Of a DNA stretch of 64,000 bases, positions 52,201-62,299 are shown piece by piece; position 1 is the stretch's first letter, and the number at the start of each line of letters is the position of its first letter. Below the pieces are notes generated by a model. The model was not told where the DNA came from. It was given only the letters and a program-made list of their open reading frames with translations, and ran no database searches. The DNA comes from Hyphomicrobiales bacterium (GTDB lineage: Bacteria > Pseudomonadota > Alphaproteobacteria > Rhizobiales > Beijerinckiaceae), in assembly GCA_017302635.1 (NCBI GenBank), contig JAFLCX010000002.1:124001-188000 (forward strand), read 5' to 3'. The position numbers and the translations under genes are program-made.

Positions 52201-53974
52201 CGAATATCTCGTGAATTCGGACGTCATGCAGATCAAGGTCGCGCAGGGGGCCAAGCCCGGCGAAGGCGGACAATTGCCCGGCCATAAGGTCGATGCGACC
52301 ATCGCCAAGGTGCGCCACTCGACACCCGGTGTGGGATTGATCTCGCCGCCGCCCCACCACGACATCTACTCGATCGAAGACCTCGCGCAGTTGATCTTCG
52401 ACCTCAAGAACGTCAACCCGGCGGCGGATGTTTCGGTGAAGCTCGTCTCGGAAGTCGGTGTTGGCACGGTCGCGGCGGGCGTCGCCAAGGCGCGAGCCGA
52501 TCACATCACGATCTCGGGTTATGAGGGCGGCACCGGTGCCTCGCCGCTCACCTCGATCAAGCATGCCGGCTCGCCCTGGGAAATGGGCCTCGCGGAAACG
52601 CAGCAGGTTCTGGTGAAGAACCGTCTGCGTGGCCGCGTGGCCTTGCAGGTCGATGGCGGACTGCGCACCGGGCGCGACGTGATTATCGGCGCGCTGCTCG
52701 GGGCCGACGAATTTGGCTTCTCGACCGCACCACTGATTGCGGCGGGCTGCATCATGATGCGCAAGTGCCATCTCAACACCTGTCCGGTGGGTGTCGCGAC
52801 GCAGGACCCAGTGCTTAGGAAGCGTTTCAAGGGCCAGCCTGAGCACGTGATCAATTTTTTCTTCTTCATCGCCGAGCAGGTGCGCGAGAAGCTCGCCGAA
52901 ATGGGCTTCCGCTCGCTCAGCGAGATCACGGGGCGGACCGAGCTTCTCGACACCAAGGCCGGTATCGAGCACTGGAAGGCAAAGGGGCTCGATTTCTCGA
53001 AGCTCTTCGCCCAGCCTGATGTTCCGGCCAGCGTTGCACGCAAGCATGCCGAAACCCAGAAGCATCCGATTGATGATGTGCTCGACCGCCGCCTGATCGC
53101 GAAGGCGCGCGCGGCCATTGATGGCGGTGCGCCGGTGACGATCGAGGATCGCATTTTCAGCCGCGATCGTGCTGCGGGCGCGATGCTCTCGGGCGAGGTC
53201 GCCAAGGCCCACGGCCATGCCGGCCTGCCGGATGATACGGTCCGGATCACGCTGCGCGGCACGGCGGGCCAGAGCTTCGGCGCCTGGGTTGCGGCCGGCG
53301 TCACGATGGAACTGATCGGCGAAGCCAACGATTATGTCGGCAAAGGGCTTTCCGGCGGCAAACTGATCATCTACCCGGCTCCGGATGCAGCGATTGTGCC
53401 GGAAAAGTCGATCATCGTGGGCAACACGGTGCTTTACGGCGCGATTTCGGGCGAATGCTACTTCCGCGGTGTGGCAGGCGAACGTTTCGCCGTGCGCAAC
53501 TCCGGCGCCATTGCTGTCGTTGAAGGCGTGGGCGACCACGGCTGCGAATACATGACAGGTGGCGTTGTCGTCGTGATCGGTGAAACGGGGCGCAACTTTG
53601 CAGCGGGCATGTCAGGCGGTGTCGCCTATGTTCTCGATGAGGACGGCACGTTCCGCTCGCGCTGCAACCTCTCGATGGTCGATCTCGAGCCGGTCGAGGA
53701 GGAGGAAGACCTTATGCAGCGCCTCCACCATCACGGCGGAGATCTCGAGTTCAAGGGCCGCATCGATATCATGGGCGACATGTCGCGCCATGACGAGGAG
53801 CGTCTGCATCAGCTGGTGGCGAACCATCTGCGCTTCACGGGCTCGGCCCGCGCGAAACACATTCTCGATCATTGGGCGGATTTCCGCACCAAATTCGTGA
53901 AGGTGATGCCGGTCGAATATCGCCGGGCGCTGCGCGACATGGAAAAAGCCCGGCAATTGCAGGCTGCGGAATGA
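49232..53974 (+). CDS. gltB: Glutamate synthase large subunit
   Basis: 1580 residues, four domains in order. The amidotransferase (to about residue 460) has catalytic C54 in KDSCGVGF. The central domain has [20 protein letters not shown] and [20 protein letters not shown]. The FMN-binding synthase domain (about 860-1230) has [20 protein letters not shown] and the 3Fe-4S cysteines [15 protein letters not shown]. The GXGXG beta-helix is at the C-terminus. It makes two glutamates from glutamine and 2-oxoglutarate with electrons from GltD. Start ATG 49232 follows GAGGGAAAGGG; ATG 49328 is in frame but would leave less leader before the catalytic cysteine. Operon with gltD, 108 bases downstream. 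Confidence 0.97.
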   Translation: MTRRSGRIDGNTQELDQALRAAKRPGAPHPARMTDPGMPEAEGLYDPRHEKDSCGVGFVADIKNRKSHTMIEHGLSILANLDHRGAVGADPKAGDGCGMLIQIPHRFFAEECAKLGFTLPGPGRYAVAQYFLPRDPEARARAEKIIEDTIRAEGQSVLGWRDVPVDNSDLGESVLPTEPCHRQVFIGRAADIANEEEFERRLFILRKVISNTIYRSVERAKAGVYPVSVSCRTIVYKGMLLATQLGGYFKDLTDPRVESALALVHQRFSTNTFPTWQLAHPYRMVAHNGEINTLRGNLNWMAARQASVDSDNFGSEIAKLWPISYEGQSDTACFDNALEFLVRGGYSLAHAVMMLIPEAWAGNPLMSEERRAFYEYHAALMEPWDGPAAIAFTDGLQIGATLDRNGLRPARYFVTKDDLVVMASEMGVLPFPENEIVKKWRLQPGRMLLVDLQEGRIVSDEEMKAKMAVANPYKEWLKRTQIVLEDLRPVEPRASRTDVSLLDRQKAFGYTQEDTKLLMAPMAVTGQEAVGSMGTDTPPSVLSNKAKLLYTYFKQNFAQVTNPPIDPIREELVMSLVSFIGPRPNIFDLEGNSRRKRLEVRQPILTNADLEKIRCIGHFEDRFDTKTLDITYPTGRGARGMEDAVKLLCDRAEAAVHGGYNIIILSDRMVGPDRVPIPALLATAAVHHHLIRQGLRTSVGLVIETGEAREVHHFACLAGYGAEAINPYLAFETLVAMKADMEIPEEVDEDEIVKRFIKATGKGLLKVMSKMGISTYQSYCGAQIFDAVGLSSAFVNQFFFGTATTIEGVGLAEVAEETVRRHAEAFSNSLVLRHFLDVGGEYNQRQRGEDHVWTSEVVADLQHAVRTNARDRFDDYTRRIDEVENRFQTIRGLFHIKSAEEAGRKPLSIDEVEPASEIVKRFATGAMSFGSISREAHETLARAMNTIGAKSNTGEGGEEAARFEPLPNGKPNPRRSAIKQVASGRFGVTTEYLVNSDVMQIKVAQGAKPGEGGQLPGHKVDATIAKVRHSTPGVGLISPPPHHDIYSIEDLAQLIFDLKNVNPAADVSVKLVSEVGVGTVAAGVAKARADHITISGYEGGTGASPLTSIKHAGSPWEMGLAETQQVLVKNRLRGRVALQVDGGLRTGRDVIIGALLGADEFGFSTAPLIAAGCIMMRKCHLNTCPVGVATQDPVLRKRFKGQPEHVINFFFFIAEQVREKLAEMGFRSLSEITGRTELLDTKAGIEHWKAKGLDFSKLFAQPDVPASVARKHAETQKHPIDDVLDRRLIAKARAAIDGGAPVTIEDRIFSRDRAAGAMLSGEVAKAHGHAGLPDDTVRITLRGTAGQSFGAWVAAGVTMELIGEANDYVGKGLSGGKLIIYPAPDAAIVPEKSIIVGNTVLYGAISGECYFRGVAGERFAVRNSGAIAVVEGVGDHGCEYMTGGVVVVIGETGRNFAAGMSGGVAYVLDEDGTFRSRCNLSMVDLEPVEEEEDLMQRLHHHGGDLEFKGRIDIMGDMSRHDEERLHQLVANHLRFTGSARAKHILDHWADFRTKFVKVMPVEYRRALRDMEKARQLQAAE

Positions 53975-54082
53975 ACGTCGCGGTCCGGGCGATTGAACCC
54001 GGACCTTTCCGGAACATTTGAAGCGGACCGCTGCGGCGCTTTGAGAGCAGCGCGCGAGTTTCGCAGGACGACAGGTGAGACG

Positions 54083-55504
54083 ATGGGCAAGGTAACTGGG
54101 TTTCTTGAAATCGACCGGCGTGACTCGAAGTATCAGCCGGCCTCCGATCGCATCCGGCATTTCCGTGAATTCACGTTGCCGATGGACGAGAAGGACGTGC
54201 GAGAGCAGGCCGCGCGCTGCATGGATTGCGGTGTGCCCTATTGCCATGGGCCGAACGGCTGCCCGATCCACAACCAGATTCCGGACTGGAACGATCTCGT
54301 CTACCAGAACGGCTGGGAGGATGCGCTCGCGAACCTTCATTCGACCAACAACTTCCCGGAATTCACCGGGCGGATCTGCCCTGCCCCGTGTGAGGAAGCC
54401 TGCACGCTGAACCTCGAAAACGTGCCGGTGAACATCAAGACGATCGAGCAGGCCATCGCCGATCGCGGCTGGAAAGAGGGCTGGATCAAGCCTGAAATCA
54501 GCGAAATCCGCACCGGCCGGCGGATCGCCATCATCGGTTCCGGCCCGGCGGGGCTCTCGGCCGCCCAGCAACTCGCGCGTGTCGGGCATGATGTGCACGT
54601 CTATGAGCGGGAACCGAAGGCCGGTGGCCTGCTGCGGTATGGCATCCCCGATTTCAAGATGGAAAAATACCATATCGACCGGCGTATCGAGCAGATGGAA
54701 GCCGAGGGCGTGGTGTTCCACTACAACCAGAATGTCGGTGTAACGATTTCGATCGCCGATCTTTCGGCCCAGTTTGATGCCGTGCTGATGGCGGGTGGCG
54801 CGGAAGCGCCGCGTGACCCGGGCCTGCCGGGGCAGGAACTGGAGGGCGTGCACTATGCGATGCCCTACCTCACCCAATCGAACCGGCGTGTTGGCGGCGA
54901 GCCAATTCAGGATACTCCGCTTCTCGCGAGCGGCAAGCATGTCGTGGTGATCGGTGGCGGCGACACGGCCTCCGACTGCATCGGCACATCGTTCCGGCAG
55001 GGCGCACTGTCGGTGACGCAGCTGGATATCCGCCCGAAGCCGCCTGAACTCGAGGACAAGCTCACGATCTGGCCGTTCTGGCCGACGAAGTTCCGCACCT
55101 CGTCGAGCCAGGCCGAGGGCGCCGATCGCGAGTTTCAGGCCGCGACTTTGCGCATCATCGGCAAGAACGGCAAGGTGACCGGTGTCGAATGCGCCCGCGT
55201 CGACGAGAAGCGCCGCCCGATCCCCGGCACGGAATTTGTGCTCAAGGCTGACCTCGTCTTCCTCGCGATTGGCTTTGCCGGTTCGATCAAGGAAGGCCTT
55301 CTCACCGAAGCTGGCGTGGCCATGGACAAGCGCGCGAATGTCATCGCGAACGACAAGGACTACCGGACCGACAAGCCGAAATTGTTCGTCGCGGGCGATA
55401 TGCGCCGAGGCCAGAGCCTTGTTGTCTGGGCGATCCGCGAAGGGCGGCAGGCCGCCCGCGCGATTGACGAGGCCTTGATGGGAGCGAGCGTGCTGCCGCG
55501 ATAG
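54083..55504 (+). CDS. gltD: Glutamate synthase small subunit
   Basis: 473 residues. Cysteine clusters AARCMDCGVPYCHGPNGCP and GRICPAPCEEAC hold the 4Fe-4S centres; IAIIGSGPAGLSAAQQLARV binds FAD and VVVIGGGDTASDCIGT binds NADPH. It passes electrons from NADPH to GltB. ATG at 54083 (MGKVTGFLEIDR); upstream codons in frame are leader. A bidirectional terminator follows at 55526. Confidence 0.96.
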   Translation: MGKVTGFLEIDRRDSKYQPASDRIRHFREFTLPMDEKDVREQAARCMDCGVPYCHGPNGCPIHNQIPDWNDLVYQNGWEDALANLHSTNNFPEFTGRICPAPCEEACTLNLENVPVNIKTIEQAIADRGWKEGWIKPEISEIRTGRRIAIIGSGPAGLSAAQQLARVGHDVHVYEREPKAGGLLRYGIPDFKMEKYHIDRRIEQMEAEGVVFHYNQNVGVTISIADLSAQFDAVLMAGGAEAPRDPGLPGQELEGVHYAMPYLTQSNRRVGGEPIQDTPLLASGKHVVVIGGGDTASDCIGTSFRQGALSVTQLDIRPKPPELEDKLTIWPFWPTKFRTSSSQAEGADREFQAATLRIIGKNGKVTGVECARVDEKRRPIPGTEFVLKADLVFLAIGFAGSIKEGLLTEAGVAMDKRANVIANDKDYRTDKPKLFVAGDMRRGQSLVVWAIREGRQAARAIDEALMGASVLPR

Positions 55505-55525
55505 GCATAAACACCAGTCCTCGAC

Positions 55526-55556
55526 AAAAAAAGGACCGCGTTCAGCGGCCCTTTTT
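55526..55556. terminator. Bidirectional terminator between gltD and asd
   Basis: A7-GGACCGC-GTTCA-GCGGCCC-T5; one A:C mismatch in the stem. It serves gltD on + and the convergent asd on -. Confidence 0.82.
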
Positions 55557-55576
55557 CATGTTCGTTTCGCGTGAGT

Positions 55577-56614
55577 TCACGCCGCCTTGGCGCGCGGCTG
55601 GATGAGCCCGCGATTGATGAGGCATTCGGCGATCTGGATCGCGTTCAGCGCCGCGCCCTTGCGCAGGTTGTCCGAGACGCACCAGAAGGCGAGGCCGTTC
55701 TCAACCGTCGAATCCTCACGGATGCGCGAGATATAGGTCGCGTCTTCGCCCGCCGCTTCGAGCGGGGTGATGTAGCCGCCGGCTTCGCGCTTGTCGACGA
55801 CAAGCACCCCCGGCGAGCGGCGCAGCAATTCCCGCGCTTCCTCGGCCGTGACCGGCTTCTCGAACTCGATGTTCACGGCCTCGGAATGCCCGATGAAGAC
55901 CGGCACACGCACGCAAGTTGCGGTGAGCTTGATCTTGGGGTCGAGAATCTTCTTGGTCTCGGCCATCATCTTCCATTCTTCCTTCGTGAAGCCGTCCTCC
56001 ATGAAAACATCGATATGGGGAATGACATTGAAGGCGATGCTCTTCGAGAACTTCTTGGCCTCGACTTCCTGGCCGGGCACATACTTGCCCTTGGTCTGGT
56101 TCCAGAGTTCGTCCATGCCGTCCTTGCCGGCACCGGAAACCGACTGATAGGTCGAGACAACCACGCGCTTGATGCCATAGGCTTCATGCAGGGGCTTGAG
56201 CGCAACAACGAGTTGGGCGGTCGAGCAATTGGGGTTCGCGATGATATTCTTCTTCGAAAAACCGCGCACCGCCTCGGCATTCACTTCCGGAACGATCAGC
56301 GGGACATCGGCGTCGTAGCGCCAGGCCGAGGAGTTATCGATCACGACGCAGCCCTGCGCGCCGATCTTCGGCGACCAATCCTTGGAAACAGAGCCACCCG
56401 CCGACATCAGGCAGATATCGGTATCGGAAAAGTCGTAATGGTCGAGCACCTTGGTCTTCAGCGACTTGTCGCCGAAAGACACTTCCTGCCCCACGCTGCG
56501 TTGCGAGGCGAGCGCCACGACTTCGCTGACCGGGAAAGCCCGCTCGGCGAGGATATCCAGCATTTCGCGGCCCACATTCCCGGTGGCACCGACGATCGCG
56601 ACCTTGTAGCCCAT
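55577..56614 (-). CDS. asd: Aspartate-semialdehyde dehydrogenase
   Basis: 345 residues. NADP motif VAIVGATGNVGREML, catalytic cysteine in NPNCSTAQLVVALKPL, the substrate loop around SVSGAGKDGMDEL and LTATCVRVPVFIGHSE. Reduces aspartyl phosphate to the semialdehyde for lysine, threonine, methionine and cell-wall precursors. Start chosen at 56614 because AGGA is 9 bases upstream; the ATG two codons earlier (56620) is too close to it. Confidence 0.95.
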   Translation of the reverse strand: MGYKVAIVGATGNVGREMLDILAERAFPVSEVVALASQRSVGQEVSFGDKSLKTKVLDHYDFSDTDICLMSAGGSVSKDWSPKIGAQGCVVIDNSSAWRYDADVPLIVPEVNAEAVRGFSKKNIIANPNCSTAQLVVALKPLHEAYGIKRVVVSTYQSVSGAGKDGMDELWNQTKGKYVPGQEVEAKKFSKSIAFNVIPHIDVFMEDGFTKEEWKMMAETKKILDPKIKLTATCVRVPVFIGHSEAVNIEFEKPVTAEEARELLRRSPGVLVVDKREAGGYITPLEAAGEDATYISRIREDSTVENGLAFWCVSDNLRKGAALNAIQIAECLINRGLIQPRAKAA

Positions 56615-56620
56615 GATCAT

Positions 56621-57006
56621 TTTTCCTGAATTGAAAGAGCCTGTTGCCCTTGAACCATCTCCCCCGGGAGCGAAGCGGAAGGTTTTCCATCCGCTGGCCC
56701 TATCCCCCGCCGGGGGAGGACCCGAGAGCGAGGACGACCGTCAGCCAACCGTGCCGCGTTTCGCGGCCGGTTTCGTCATCGTCGTTTTTTTCGTCGAGAC
56801 GCGGGTCATGGGTCGGGTTCCTCGGCGTGTTGATCGCCAATGTCGGTGAGAAACGCAGAAAACTCCAAAAAGTCAATTGCGCCGTTCGAAGTAGGGGCAT
56901 GCGTTAGGGGCCCATAAACCCTGATCCCAACTTCACGCCCGGCGGTAACCTGCCGTTCCGAGCCTGTTGCGATCGTGCGCCCCGGAAAAGAATACGGGGA
57001 TCGCAC
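56621..57006. other. Intergenic region upstream of asd and the 57007 gene, no gene seen
   Basis: The 386 bases hold two small perfect inverted repeats, AGCGGA/TCCGCT (about 56672-56693) and TCCCCC-GCC-GGGGGA (about 56704-56718), and no plausible open frame with a ribosome binding site. The promoters of both divergent genes should lie here; I cannot assign them. Confidence 0.5.
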
Positions 57007-58173
57007 GTGGCAGAGGGCCGTCTGGAGCTTCAGGTTCCGATCAGCGGATACGTGATCGCGCAGGATCGCAGCCTTGGCGCGAAGGCAGAAGCCTTCTGGC
57101 ACAAGGCTCGCTACTTGGCCTTGCGAGTGGCTGTTCGTTCCCGCCGCACCTCGAGAGCAGTCCAGCAGCGCACGGCAGCCTTTCTTGCCCGTTTCCGGGC
57201 CGGATGCGCTCGCCTGATCGCCAGTGCGCCTGCGGTCGCTATGATTGGTGTTGCAGGCCGGATTGGCGCAAGCTTTGCGCTGATTGGTCATCTGGCAGGT
57301 CAGGATGATGCCGTTGCGCGTGCGACCTTCCGCCCGAGGAGAAAGCGGGCAGGCTTGCTGGCTGTGGGGGTGATCGCTTTGGCTTTTGGCGCCGCGCTCT
57401 TGATGCCGGAACGTGCGGAACCCGTCTGGCCGGCGGATGCCGCGATTGCTCCCGAGCCTGCGCCGGTGGTGCTCGCCGAACGCAGCCAGCCGCCGCCTCC
57501 GGCCTTCACACCTGCGAGCCTTTCGGCCGCACCCGCGCAATGGCAGCCCTTGCGCAAGCCGATGGCAATGTTTCACCTCGAATCCCCGGATCTGGCCGGA
57601 CTCGAGATGACCTATCGCGTTTCGATGCGTGGCAATTCGCGGCAGGACAGCCTGACCTGGCTGCCGCGCGAGGACGCTTCGGGAGAGGCTCGCCGCGCCT
57701 TGGCTCAATTTGTCATCGAGCGTCACGAGGGAAGCCAGACAACCGAGCGCCCCCTTTTCGCCGATCTCGCCTCGCGTGCGGCCGAGCAGCACCTCGTGAT
57801 CGAGCGCATGGCGCGACCTCAGGATATCCGCACCAAGTTCGGACCAATGGAGGCAGCGGAAGCCACCATCCGTCACGATGGCAAGCCTCTCGCCTGTATC
57901 GGGTTCCGCCGGATCGACATGACCGGGCTGACGCTCGTGGGATGGGTGTGTGGTGCGGCGCAGCGACCGGTGGATCGCGTGGCCCTGAGCTGTTTCGTCG
58001 ATCGTCTCGACCTTGTGGGCGGGGGGCGCGATGCGGGTTTGCGCAAACTCTTCGCTGAAGCCGAGCGCGCGCGGACCCCGTGCTCCTCTTCACGCCAATC
58101 CGGAAAGCGGCTGACCTGGCTGGATCATGAAGCGCCATTGCCGGGCCTCAAGCTCTCGGCGCGTGGGCGCTGA
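57007..58173 (+). CDS. Membrane-anchored protein of unknown function
   Basis: 388 residues from GTG 57007. A basic N-terminal region with arginine-rich helices, one membrane helix at about 113-135 (AGLLAVGVIALAFGAALLM), a proline-rich linker, and a C-terminal domain (about 175-388) with two conserved-looking cysteines in ACIGFRR and LSCFVDRL. Topology suggests cytoplasmic N-terminus and periplasmic domain. I do not recognise a family. Codon bias is normal for the window. Confidence 0.6.
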   Translation: MAEGRLELQVPISGYVIAQDRSLGAKAEAFWHKARYLALRVAVRSRRTSRAVQQRTAAFLARFRAGCARLIASAPAVAMIGVAGRIGASFALIGHLAGQDDAVARATFRPRRKRAGLLAVGVIALAFGAALLMPERAEPVWPADAAIAPEPAPVVLAERSQPPPPAFTPASLSAAPAQWQPLRKPMAMFHLESPDLAGLEMTYRVSMRGNSRQDSLTWLPREDASGEARRALAQFVIERHEGSQTTERPLFADLASRAAEQHLVIERMARPQDIRTKFGPMEAAEATIRHDGKPLACIGFRRIDMTGLTLVGWVCGAAQRPVDRVALSCFVDRLDLVGGGRDAGLRKLFAEAERARTPCSSSRQSGKRLTWLDHEAPLPGLKLSARGR

Positions 58174-58231
58174 CGCTGTAAAACCGGCATCGGCAAGAAT
58201 TTAGTAACTGGTTTTTCACGCTTTCGTCGCT

Positions 58232-58239
58232 ATGGTTAA
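58232..58239 (-). promoter_or_regulatory. Exact CtrA-type half site TTAACCAT
   Basis: ATGGTTAA on + is TTAACCAT on -, an exact CtrA half-site motif, 28-35 bases in front of the secreted protein gene at 58267. Regulation is only inferred. Confidence 0.3.
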
Positions 58240-58266
58240 CGCCCAACGATTTGAGCGGAGAGATCC

Positions 58267-58560
58267 ATGCGCGCTATCACCCTCGCTGCGGCCAGTGTCG
58301 CACTTCTCGGCCTTTCGATGCAGGCTCACGCTCAGTCACAGCGCAAGAACCTTTACATCGAGGTTCAGCCGCGCTCCTGGCTCGATGCCGGGAAGGCCTA
58401 TGAGCCGGGCGCCAGCCACAGCTACGTCTATGACCAGATGGGAACAACCAGTTTCCCGACCGGCTCGCGCTCGTCGAGCGCCGGGCTCCTGCCAGACCGC
58501 TTCAATGGTGGCTCGCCGATCAAGGTGGATATTCCGGCCCCGGATTTCCTGCGCAAGTAA
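58267..58560 (+). CDS. Small secreted protein, function unknown
   Basis: 97 residues. Signal peptide MRAITLAAASVALLGLSMQA cut before QSQ, then a soluble part of about 75 residues (LYIEVQPRSWLDAGKAYEPG, DFLRK end) without cysteines, rich in Y, S and G. Expected in the periplasm. SD GAGCGGAGAG upstream. A CtrA-like half site lies in its promoter region. No family recognised. Confidence 0.62.
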   Translation: MRAITLAAASVALLGLSMQAHAQSQRKNLYIEVQPRSWLDAGKAYEPGASHSYVYDQMGTTSFPTGSRSSSAGLLPDRFNGGSPIKVDIPAPDFLRK

Positions 58561-58582
58561 CGAATTTTCGCCCGTTGAAATG

Positions 58583-58609
58583 AAAAAGGGGCCCTTCTGG
58601 GGCCCCTTT
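58583..58609 (-). terminator. Terminator after leuB
   Basis: AAAGGGGCC and GGCCCCTTT form a 9-bp stem; on the minus strand it is followed by TTTTT. Weaker for the convergent gene on +. Confidence 0.82.
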
Positions 58610-58633
58610 GCTATTTGTTGCACGCGATGCGCC

Positions 58634-59743
58634 TCACGTGAGGCGCTTGAGGGCTTTCACGATCGCATCACCCATTTCGGATGTGCCGACGGCATTCACG
58701 CCCTTTGGCGCGATATCGCGCGTGCGGATGCCGGAAGCGAGCACATCGGCAATCGCCTTTTCCACGAGATCCGCCGCCTCGACGAGCCCGAAAGAGTAGC
58801 GCAAGGCCATGCCGAACGAGCCGATCATCGCGATCGGGTTCGCAAGGCCCTTGCCGGCAATATCGGGTGCCGAGCCATGCACAGGCTCGTAAAGCGACTT
58901 GCGCTTGCCGGTCTTGGCATCCGGCGCGCCGAGCGAAGCGGAGGGCAGCATGCCGAGCGAGCCCGTGAGCATCGCTGCGACATCCGAGAGCATGTCGCCG
59001 AAAAGATTGTCGCACACGATGACATCATATTGCTTGGGCCAGCGCACGAGCTGCATGCCGGCCGCATCGGCGAGGTGATGCTCGAGTTCGATATCGGGAT
59101 ATTCATCTTTCCCGACCCGGCTCACCACTTCTTTCCAGAGCACGCCCGAGCGCATCACATTGTGTTTCTCGGATGATGTCACCTTCTTGCGGCGCACTTT
59201 CGCGAGGTCGAACGCCACACGCGCGATCCGTTCGATTTCATGCGTGGTGTAGACCTGTGTATCGACCGCGCGCTTCTCGCCGTTTTCCAGCGTCACGATT
59301 TCCTTCGGCTCACCGAAATAGACGCCGCCCGTGAGTTCCCGCACGATCATGATGTCGAGGCCCTCGACGATCTCGCGCTTGAGCGACGAGGCATCGGCGA
59401 GCGCCGGGTAGCAGACGGCGGGGCGCAGGTTGGCGAAGAGCTCCATATCCTTGCGCAAACGCAGCAGGCCGGCTTCCGGCCTCGCGTGATACGGCACATT
59501 CGCCCATTTCGGGCCTCCGACGGCACCGAAAAGCACGGCGTCGGCCGCCTGCGCGCGGGCCATTGCGGCATCCGTGATCGCCACGCCATGCGCATCGAAG
59601 GCCGCGCCGCCCACAAGATCAGTCTCGGTTTCAAACTTCGCGATGCCCGCGTGATCGAGGAAGGTCGTGACCTTCTTCACTTCGGTTGCGACCTCAGGGC
59701 CGATGCCGTCCCCCGGCAGGAGCAGAAGATTGAAGGACGCCAT
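58634..59743 (-). CDS. leuB: 3-isopropylmalate dehydrogenase
   Basis: 369 residues. [34 protein letters not shown], the metal site [20 protein letters not shown], and [20 protein letters not shown]. Oxidative decarboxylation of 3-isopropylmalate in leucine synthesis. Start at 59743; the longer frame is leader. It is separated from leuD by two unrelated genes. Confidence 0.96.
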   Translation of the reverse strand: MASFNLLLLPGDGIGPEVATEVKKVTTFLDHAGIAKFETETDLVGGAAFDAHGVAITDAAMARAQAADAVLFGAVGGPKWANVPYHARPEAGLLRLRKDMELFANLRPAVCYPALADASSLKREIVEGLDIMIVRELTGGVYFGEPKEIVTLENGEKRAVDTQVYTTHEIERIARVAFDLAKVRRKKVTSSEKHNVMRSGVLWKEVVSRVGKDEYPDIELEHHLADAAGMQLVRWPKQYDVIVCDNLFGDMLSDVAAMLTGSLGMLPSASLGAPDAKTGKRKSLYEPVHGSAPDIAGKGLANPIAMIGSFGMALRYSFGLVEAADLVEKAIADVLASGIRTRDIAPKGVNAVGTSEMGDAIVKALKRLT

Positions 59744-59911
59744 GCGAAAAACCCTCTCTTGGATGCCGGCCATCCGTGATGCGCCGGAATGTTGGAACGT
59801 CATAAACCTTGCGTTGACTACAAGCTCCAAATCGGGCCCGCAACCTGCTTTTCTTCATCAAAGGCAAAGAGTTGGGGGAACATTATGGGCTGATAGCGAA
59901 GGTGGTATACC

Positions 59912-60433
59912 ATGCGTCGTCGCGTGTTCCTACTCGGAATTTCAGGACTTTTCGGCATCGGGCTCGGCTATGTCGGCGCGAAGCTCGAACTGGTCGAGCG
60001 GTTCGTTCAGCCGGCTGTGGCCTTGCAGCCCGATTTTGGTATTTCGCCGGGAGGATATGGCGCGCAGAAGGTGATCTATCACATCACCGAGAAGGGGCAT
60101 TGGCGCAATCGCGATGGAGAGGCTTCGCGCCTTGTGCATGTGCTGAACAACCATCGTCGAGCCGTGGAGCCCGATGATTTCGAGGCCCAGGTGTTGTTTC
60201 AGGGCAATGGTGTTGATCTGTTGCGCCGTGCCAAGAAAAATCCGGTTCTCGCGGCACAGTTCGATGATCTGCGCCGGAAGGGCGTGAAATTCCGCGTCTG
60301 CGCCAACACGCTTTCAGCCTATGGAATGCCGCTTGAAAGCCTGCACAATGTCGCGAAGGACGATCTCGTGTTCGCGGCCGTGGCCGAGATTGTCCATCTC
60401 CAGAAAGAAGGCTGGGGGTATATCCGGTTCTGA
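59912..60433 (+). CDS. DsrE-family protein with Tat-like signal
   Basis: 173 residues. Starts MRRRVFLLGISGLFGIGLGY, a twin-arginine or uncleaved signal segment, then VIYHITEKGHWRNRDGEASR, VHVLNNHRRAVEPDDFEAQV, FQGNGVDLL and KFRVCANTLSAYGM with the conserved cysteine at the DsrE active-site position. DsrE-like proteins handle sulfur or act as small periplasmic factors; the substrate is unknown. Its TGA directly abuts the stop of the convergent transglycosylase gene. Confidence 0.75.
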   Translation: MRRRVFLLGISGLFGIGLGYVGAKLELVERFVQPAVALQPDFGISPGGYGAQKVIYHITEKGHWRNRDGEASRLVHVLNNHRRAVEPDDFEAQVLFQGNGVDLLRRAKKNPVLAAQFDDLRRKGVKFRVCANTLSAYGMPLESLHNVAKDDLVFAAVAEIVHLQKEGWGYIRF

Positions 60434-61606
60434 TTACCTCAGTGCATCAAAGACCTTGCCGCCGGGGCGACCGGTTTGCGGCAGGCCAAGCTTGGCTTCG
60501 ACATCCTTGATCGCCGCACGGGTAAGTGGCCCGATCGCGCCATCCGGCTTGCCGACATCATAGCCGCGGGCCACCAGCCGCTCCTGCAGCGTTTTTCGCT
60601 CTGCGCGGGAGAGGCCGCGATCATCCGTCGGCCAGGCTGCACGCACGCCGGGTCGGCCACGCAGGCGGTCCGAGAGAACCGAAATCGCCAGCGCATAGCT
60701 TTCGGCGGCGTTGTAGGCATAGGCCGCGTCGAAATTCTTTGTCACGAGAAAGGCCGGGCCGTTGCGCCCGGCGGGCAGCAGCAAACCGGCGGCAGGCAGG
60801 CCAGAGACCGCCCCGCCATCGAGCCGAGTGATGCCGCGCGAGGCCCATGAATCGATGCTCGATTTGTTCGTGCGGCCTGAGGGGCCGGAATAGCCGGCGG
60901 GCAGCTTCACCTCGTAACCCCAACTCGCACCAGTGATCCAGCCGGATCGCTTCAGGTAATTCGCGGTGGAAGCCAGCGCATCGGGGATGGAATCGACGAG
61001 ATCACGCTTGCCATCGCCGTCAAAATCCACTGCGAGGCGCAGATAGGTCGAGGGTATGAACTGAGTATGCCCGAACGCTCCAGCCCAGGAGCCGCGCAGC
61101 TTCTCAGCCGCAAGGTCACCTCGCTCGATGATTTTCAGCGTCGAAATCAGCTCGCCGCGAAAGAAGTCGCGCCGGCGCGGGCCGAAACAGGCCACGGTCG
61201 AAAGGCTTTGCGGCAGGAAGCGCCCCGAGGCGATCTGCCCGTAATCGCTCTCGACGCCCCAGACCGCGACCACCGTATGCCGGTCGACACCGTAAGCCTG
61301 TTCGATCCGCCCGAGCAAGCTCGCATGCTTCGAGAGAAGTGCTCGCCCCTCGCTGACCTTCTGATCGTCGACGAGGGTCGCGAGATAATCCCAGATCGGG
61401 GTGCGGAATTCGGGCTGATTCTGCATCAGCTCGATGACCTTCATATCCGGCTCGACGCCGCGCATCACACGATCGAAGGTGGATCCGGAAACTCCCGCCG
61501 AGATGGCCGCCGAACGCAACCCCGCCACACACGAGGCGAAATCGGCTTGCGCTGGCAGGCTCGCAGCCGAGAAAAGCAGGGCGGCGGACAAAGAAAAAGC
61601 GCGCAT
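60434..61606 (-). CDS. Lytic murein transglycosylase (MltB/SLT_2 type) with PG-binding domain
   Basis: 390 residues. Signal peptide (FSLSAALLFSAASLPAQA), the MltB-type catalytic domain with VVAVWGVESDYGQIASGR (catalytic E), WAGAFGHTQFIPSTYLRLAV and a D-G-D-G-K-R-D calcium-like loop, then a C-terminal peptidoglycan-binding domain (LQERLVARGYDVGKPDGAIG). It cleaves glycan strands in the periplasm to 1,6-anhydro ends. Start at ATG 61606, GGAG upstream. Confidence 0.92.
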   Translation of the reverse strand: MRAFSLSAALLFSAASLPAQADFASCVAGLRSAAISAGVSGSTFDRVMRGVEPDMKVIELMQNQPEFRTPIWDYLATLVDDQKVSEGRALLSKHASLLGRIEQAYGVDRHTVVAVWGVESDYGQIASGRFLPQSLSTVACFGPRRRDFFRGELISTLKIIERGDLAAEKLRGSWAGAFGHTQFIPSTYLRLAVDFDGDGKRDLVDSIPDALASTANYLKRSGWITGASWGYEVKLPAGYSGPSGRTNKSSIDSWASRGITRLDGGAVSGLPAAGLLLPAGRNGPAFLVTKNFDAAYAYNAAESYALAISVLSDRLRGRPGVRAAWPTDDRGLSRAERKTLQERLVARGYDVGKPDGAIGPLTRAAIKDVEAKLGLPQTGRPGGKVFDALR

Positions 61607-61679
61607 GGCGGGATTCTCCGGGATCATGCGCGCGAAAATAGGGCGAGGATGGTTAAGGGACCTCAACCATCCCGAAAAA

Positions 61680-62285
61680 TCACAGCCAGGGGCGGGTATC
61701 CTTCGCCTTGGCCTCATATGTATCGATCGAAGCTTTCTTCACCATGGTGAGGCCGATATCATCGAGACCTTCCATCAGGCATTTCTTGCGGAAGGGGTCG
61801 ATCTCGAACTTGATCGTGCCGCCATCAGGCCCCTTGATCTCCTGCTTGGCGAGATCGACCGTGAGCGTGGCGTTCGAGCCGCGATCGGCATCGTCGAACA
61901 GCTTGTCGAGATCGGCCTGGCTCACGGTGATCGGCAGGATGCCGTTCTTGAAGCAGTTGTTGTAGAAAATATCGGCGAAACTCGTGGAAATCACGCAGCG
62001 GATGCCGAAATCGAGCAGCGCCCAGGGCGCATGCTCGCGCGAAGAGCCACAGCCGAAATTGTCGCCCGCGATCAGGATTTCGCTCTTGGCGTAAGCGGGG
62101 CGATTCAGCACGAAATCCGGGTTATCCGAACCATCCTCGTTGTAACGCTGCTCGAAGAACAGCGACTTGCCAAGGCCCGTGCGCTTGATGGTCTTGAGGA
62201 ACTGCTTGGGGATGATCATGTCGGTATCGACATTGGCGATCCGGAGCGGCGCGGGCGTCGAGGTGAGGGTGGTGAAGGGCTGCAT
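61680..62285 (-). CDS. leuD: 3-isopropylmalate dehydratase small subunit
   Basis: 201 residues, standard length. [60 protein letters not shown]. With LeuC it isomerises 2- to 3-isopropylmalate. Separated from leuC by four small genes, all on the same strand. Confidence 0.96.
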   Translation of the reverse strand: MQPFTTLTSTPAPLRIANVDTDMIIPKQFLKTIKRTGLGKSLFFEQRYNEDGSDNPDFVLNRPAYAKSEILIAGDNFGCGSSREHAPWALLDFGIRCVISTSFADIFYNNCFKNGILPITVSQADLDKLFDDADRGSNATLTVDLAKQEIKGPDGGTIKFEIDPFRKKCLMEGLDDIGLTMVKKASIDTYEAKAKDTRPWL

Positions 62286-62299
62286 GGAATCCTCGGGGG

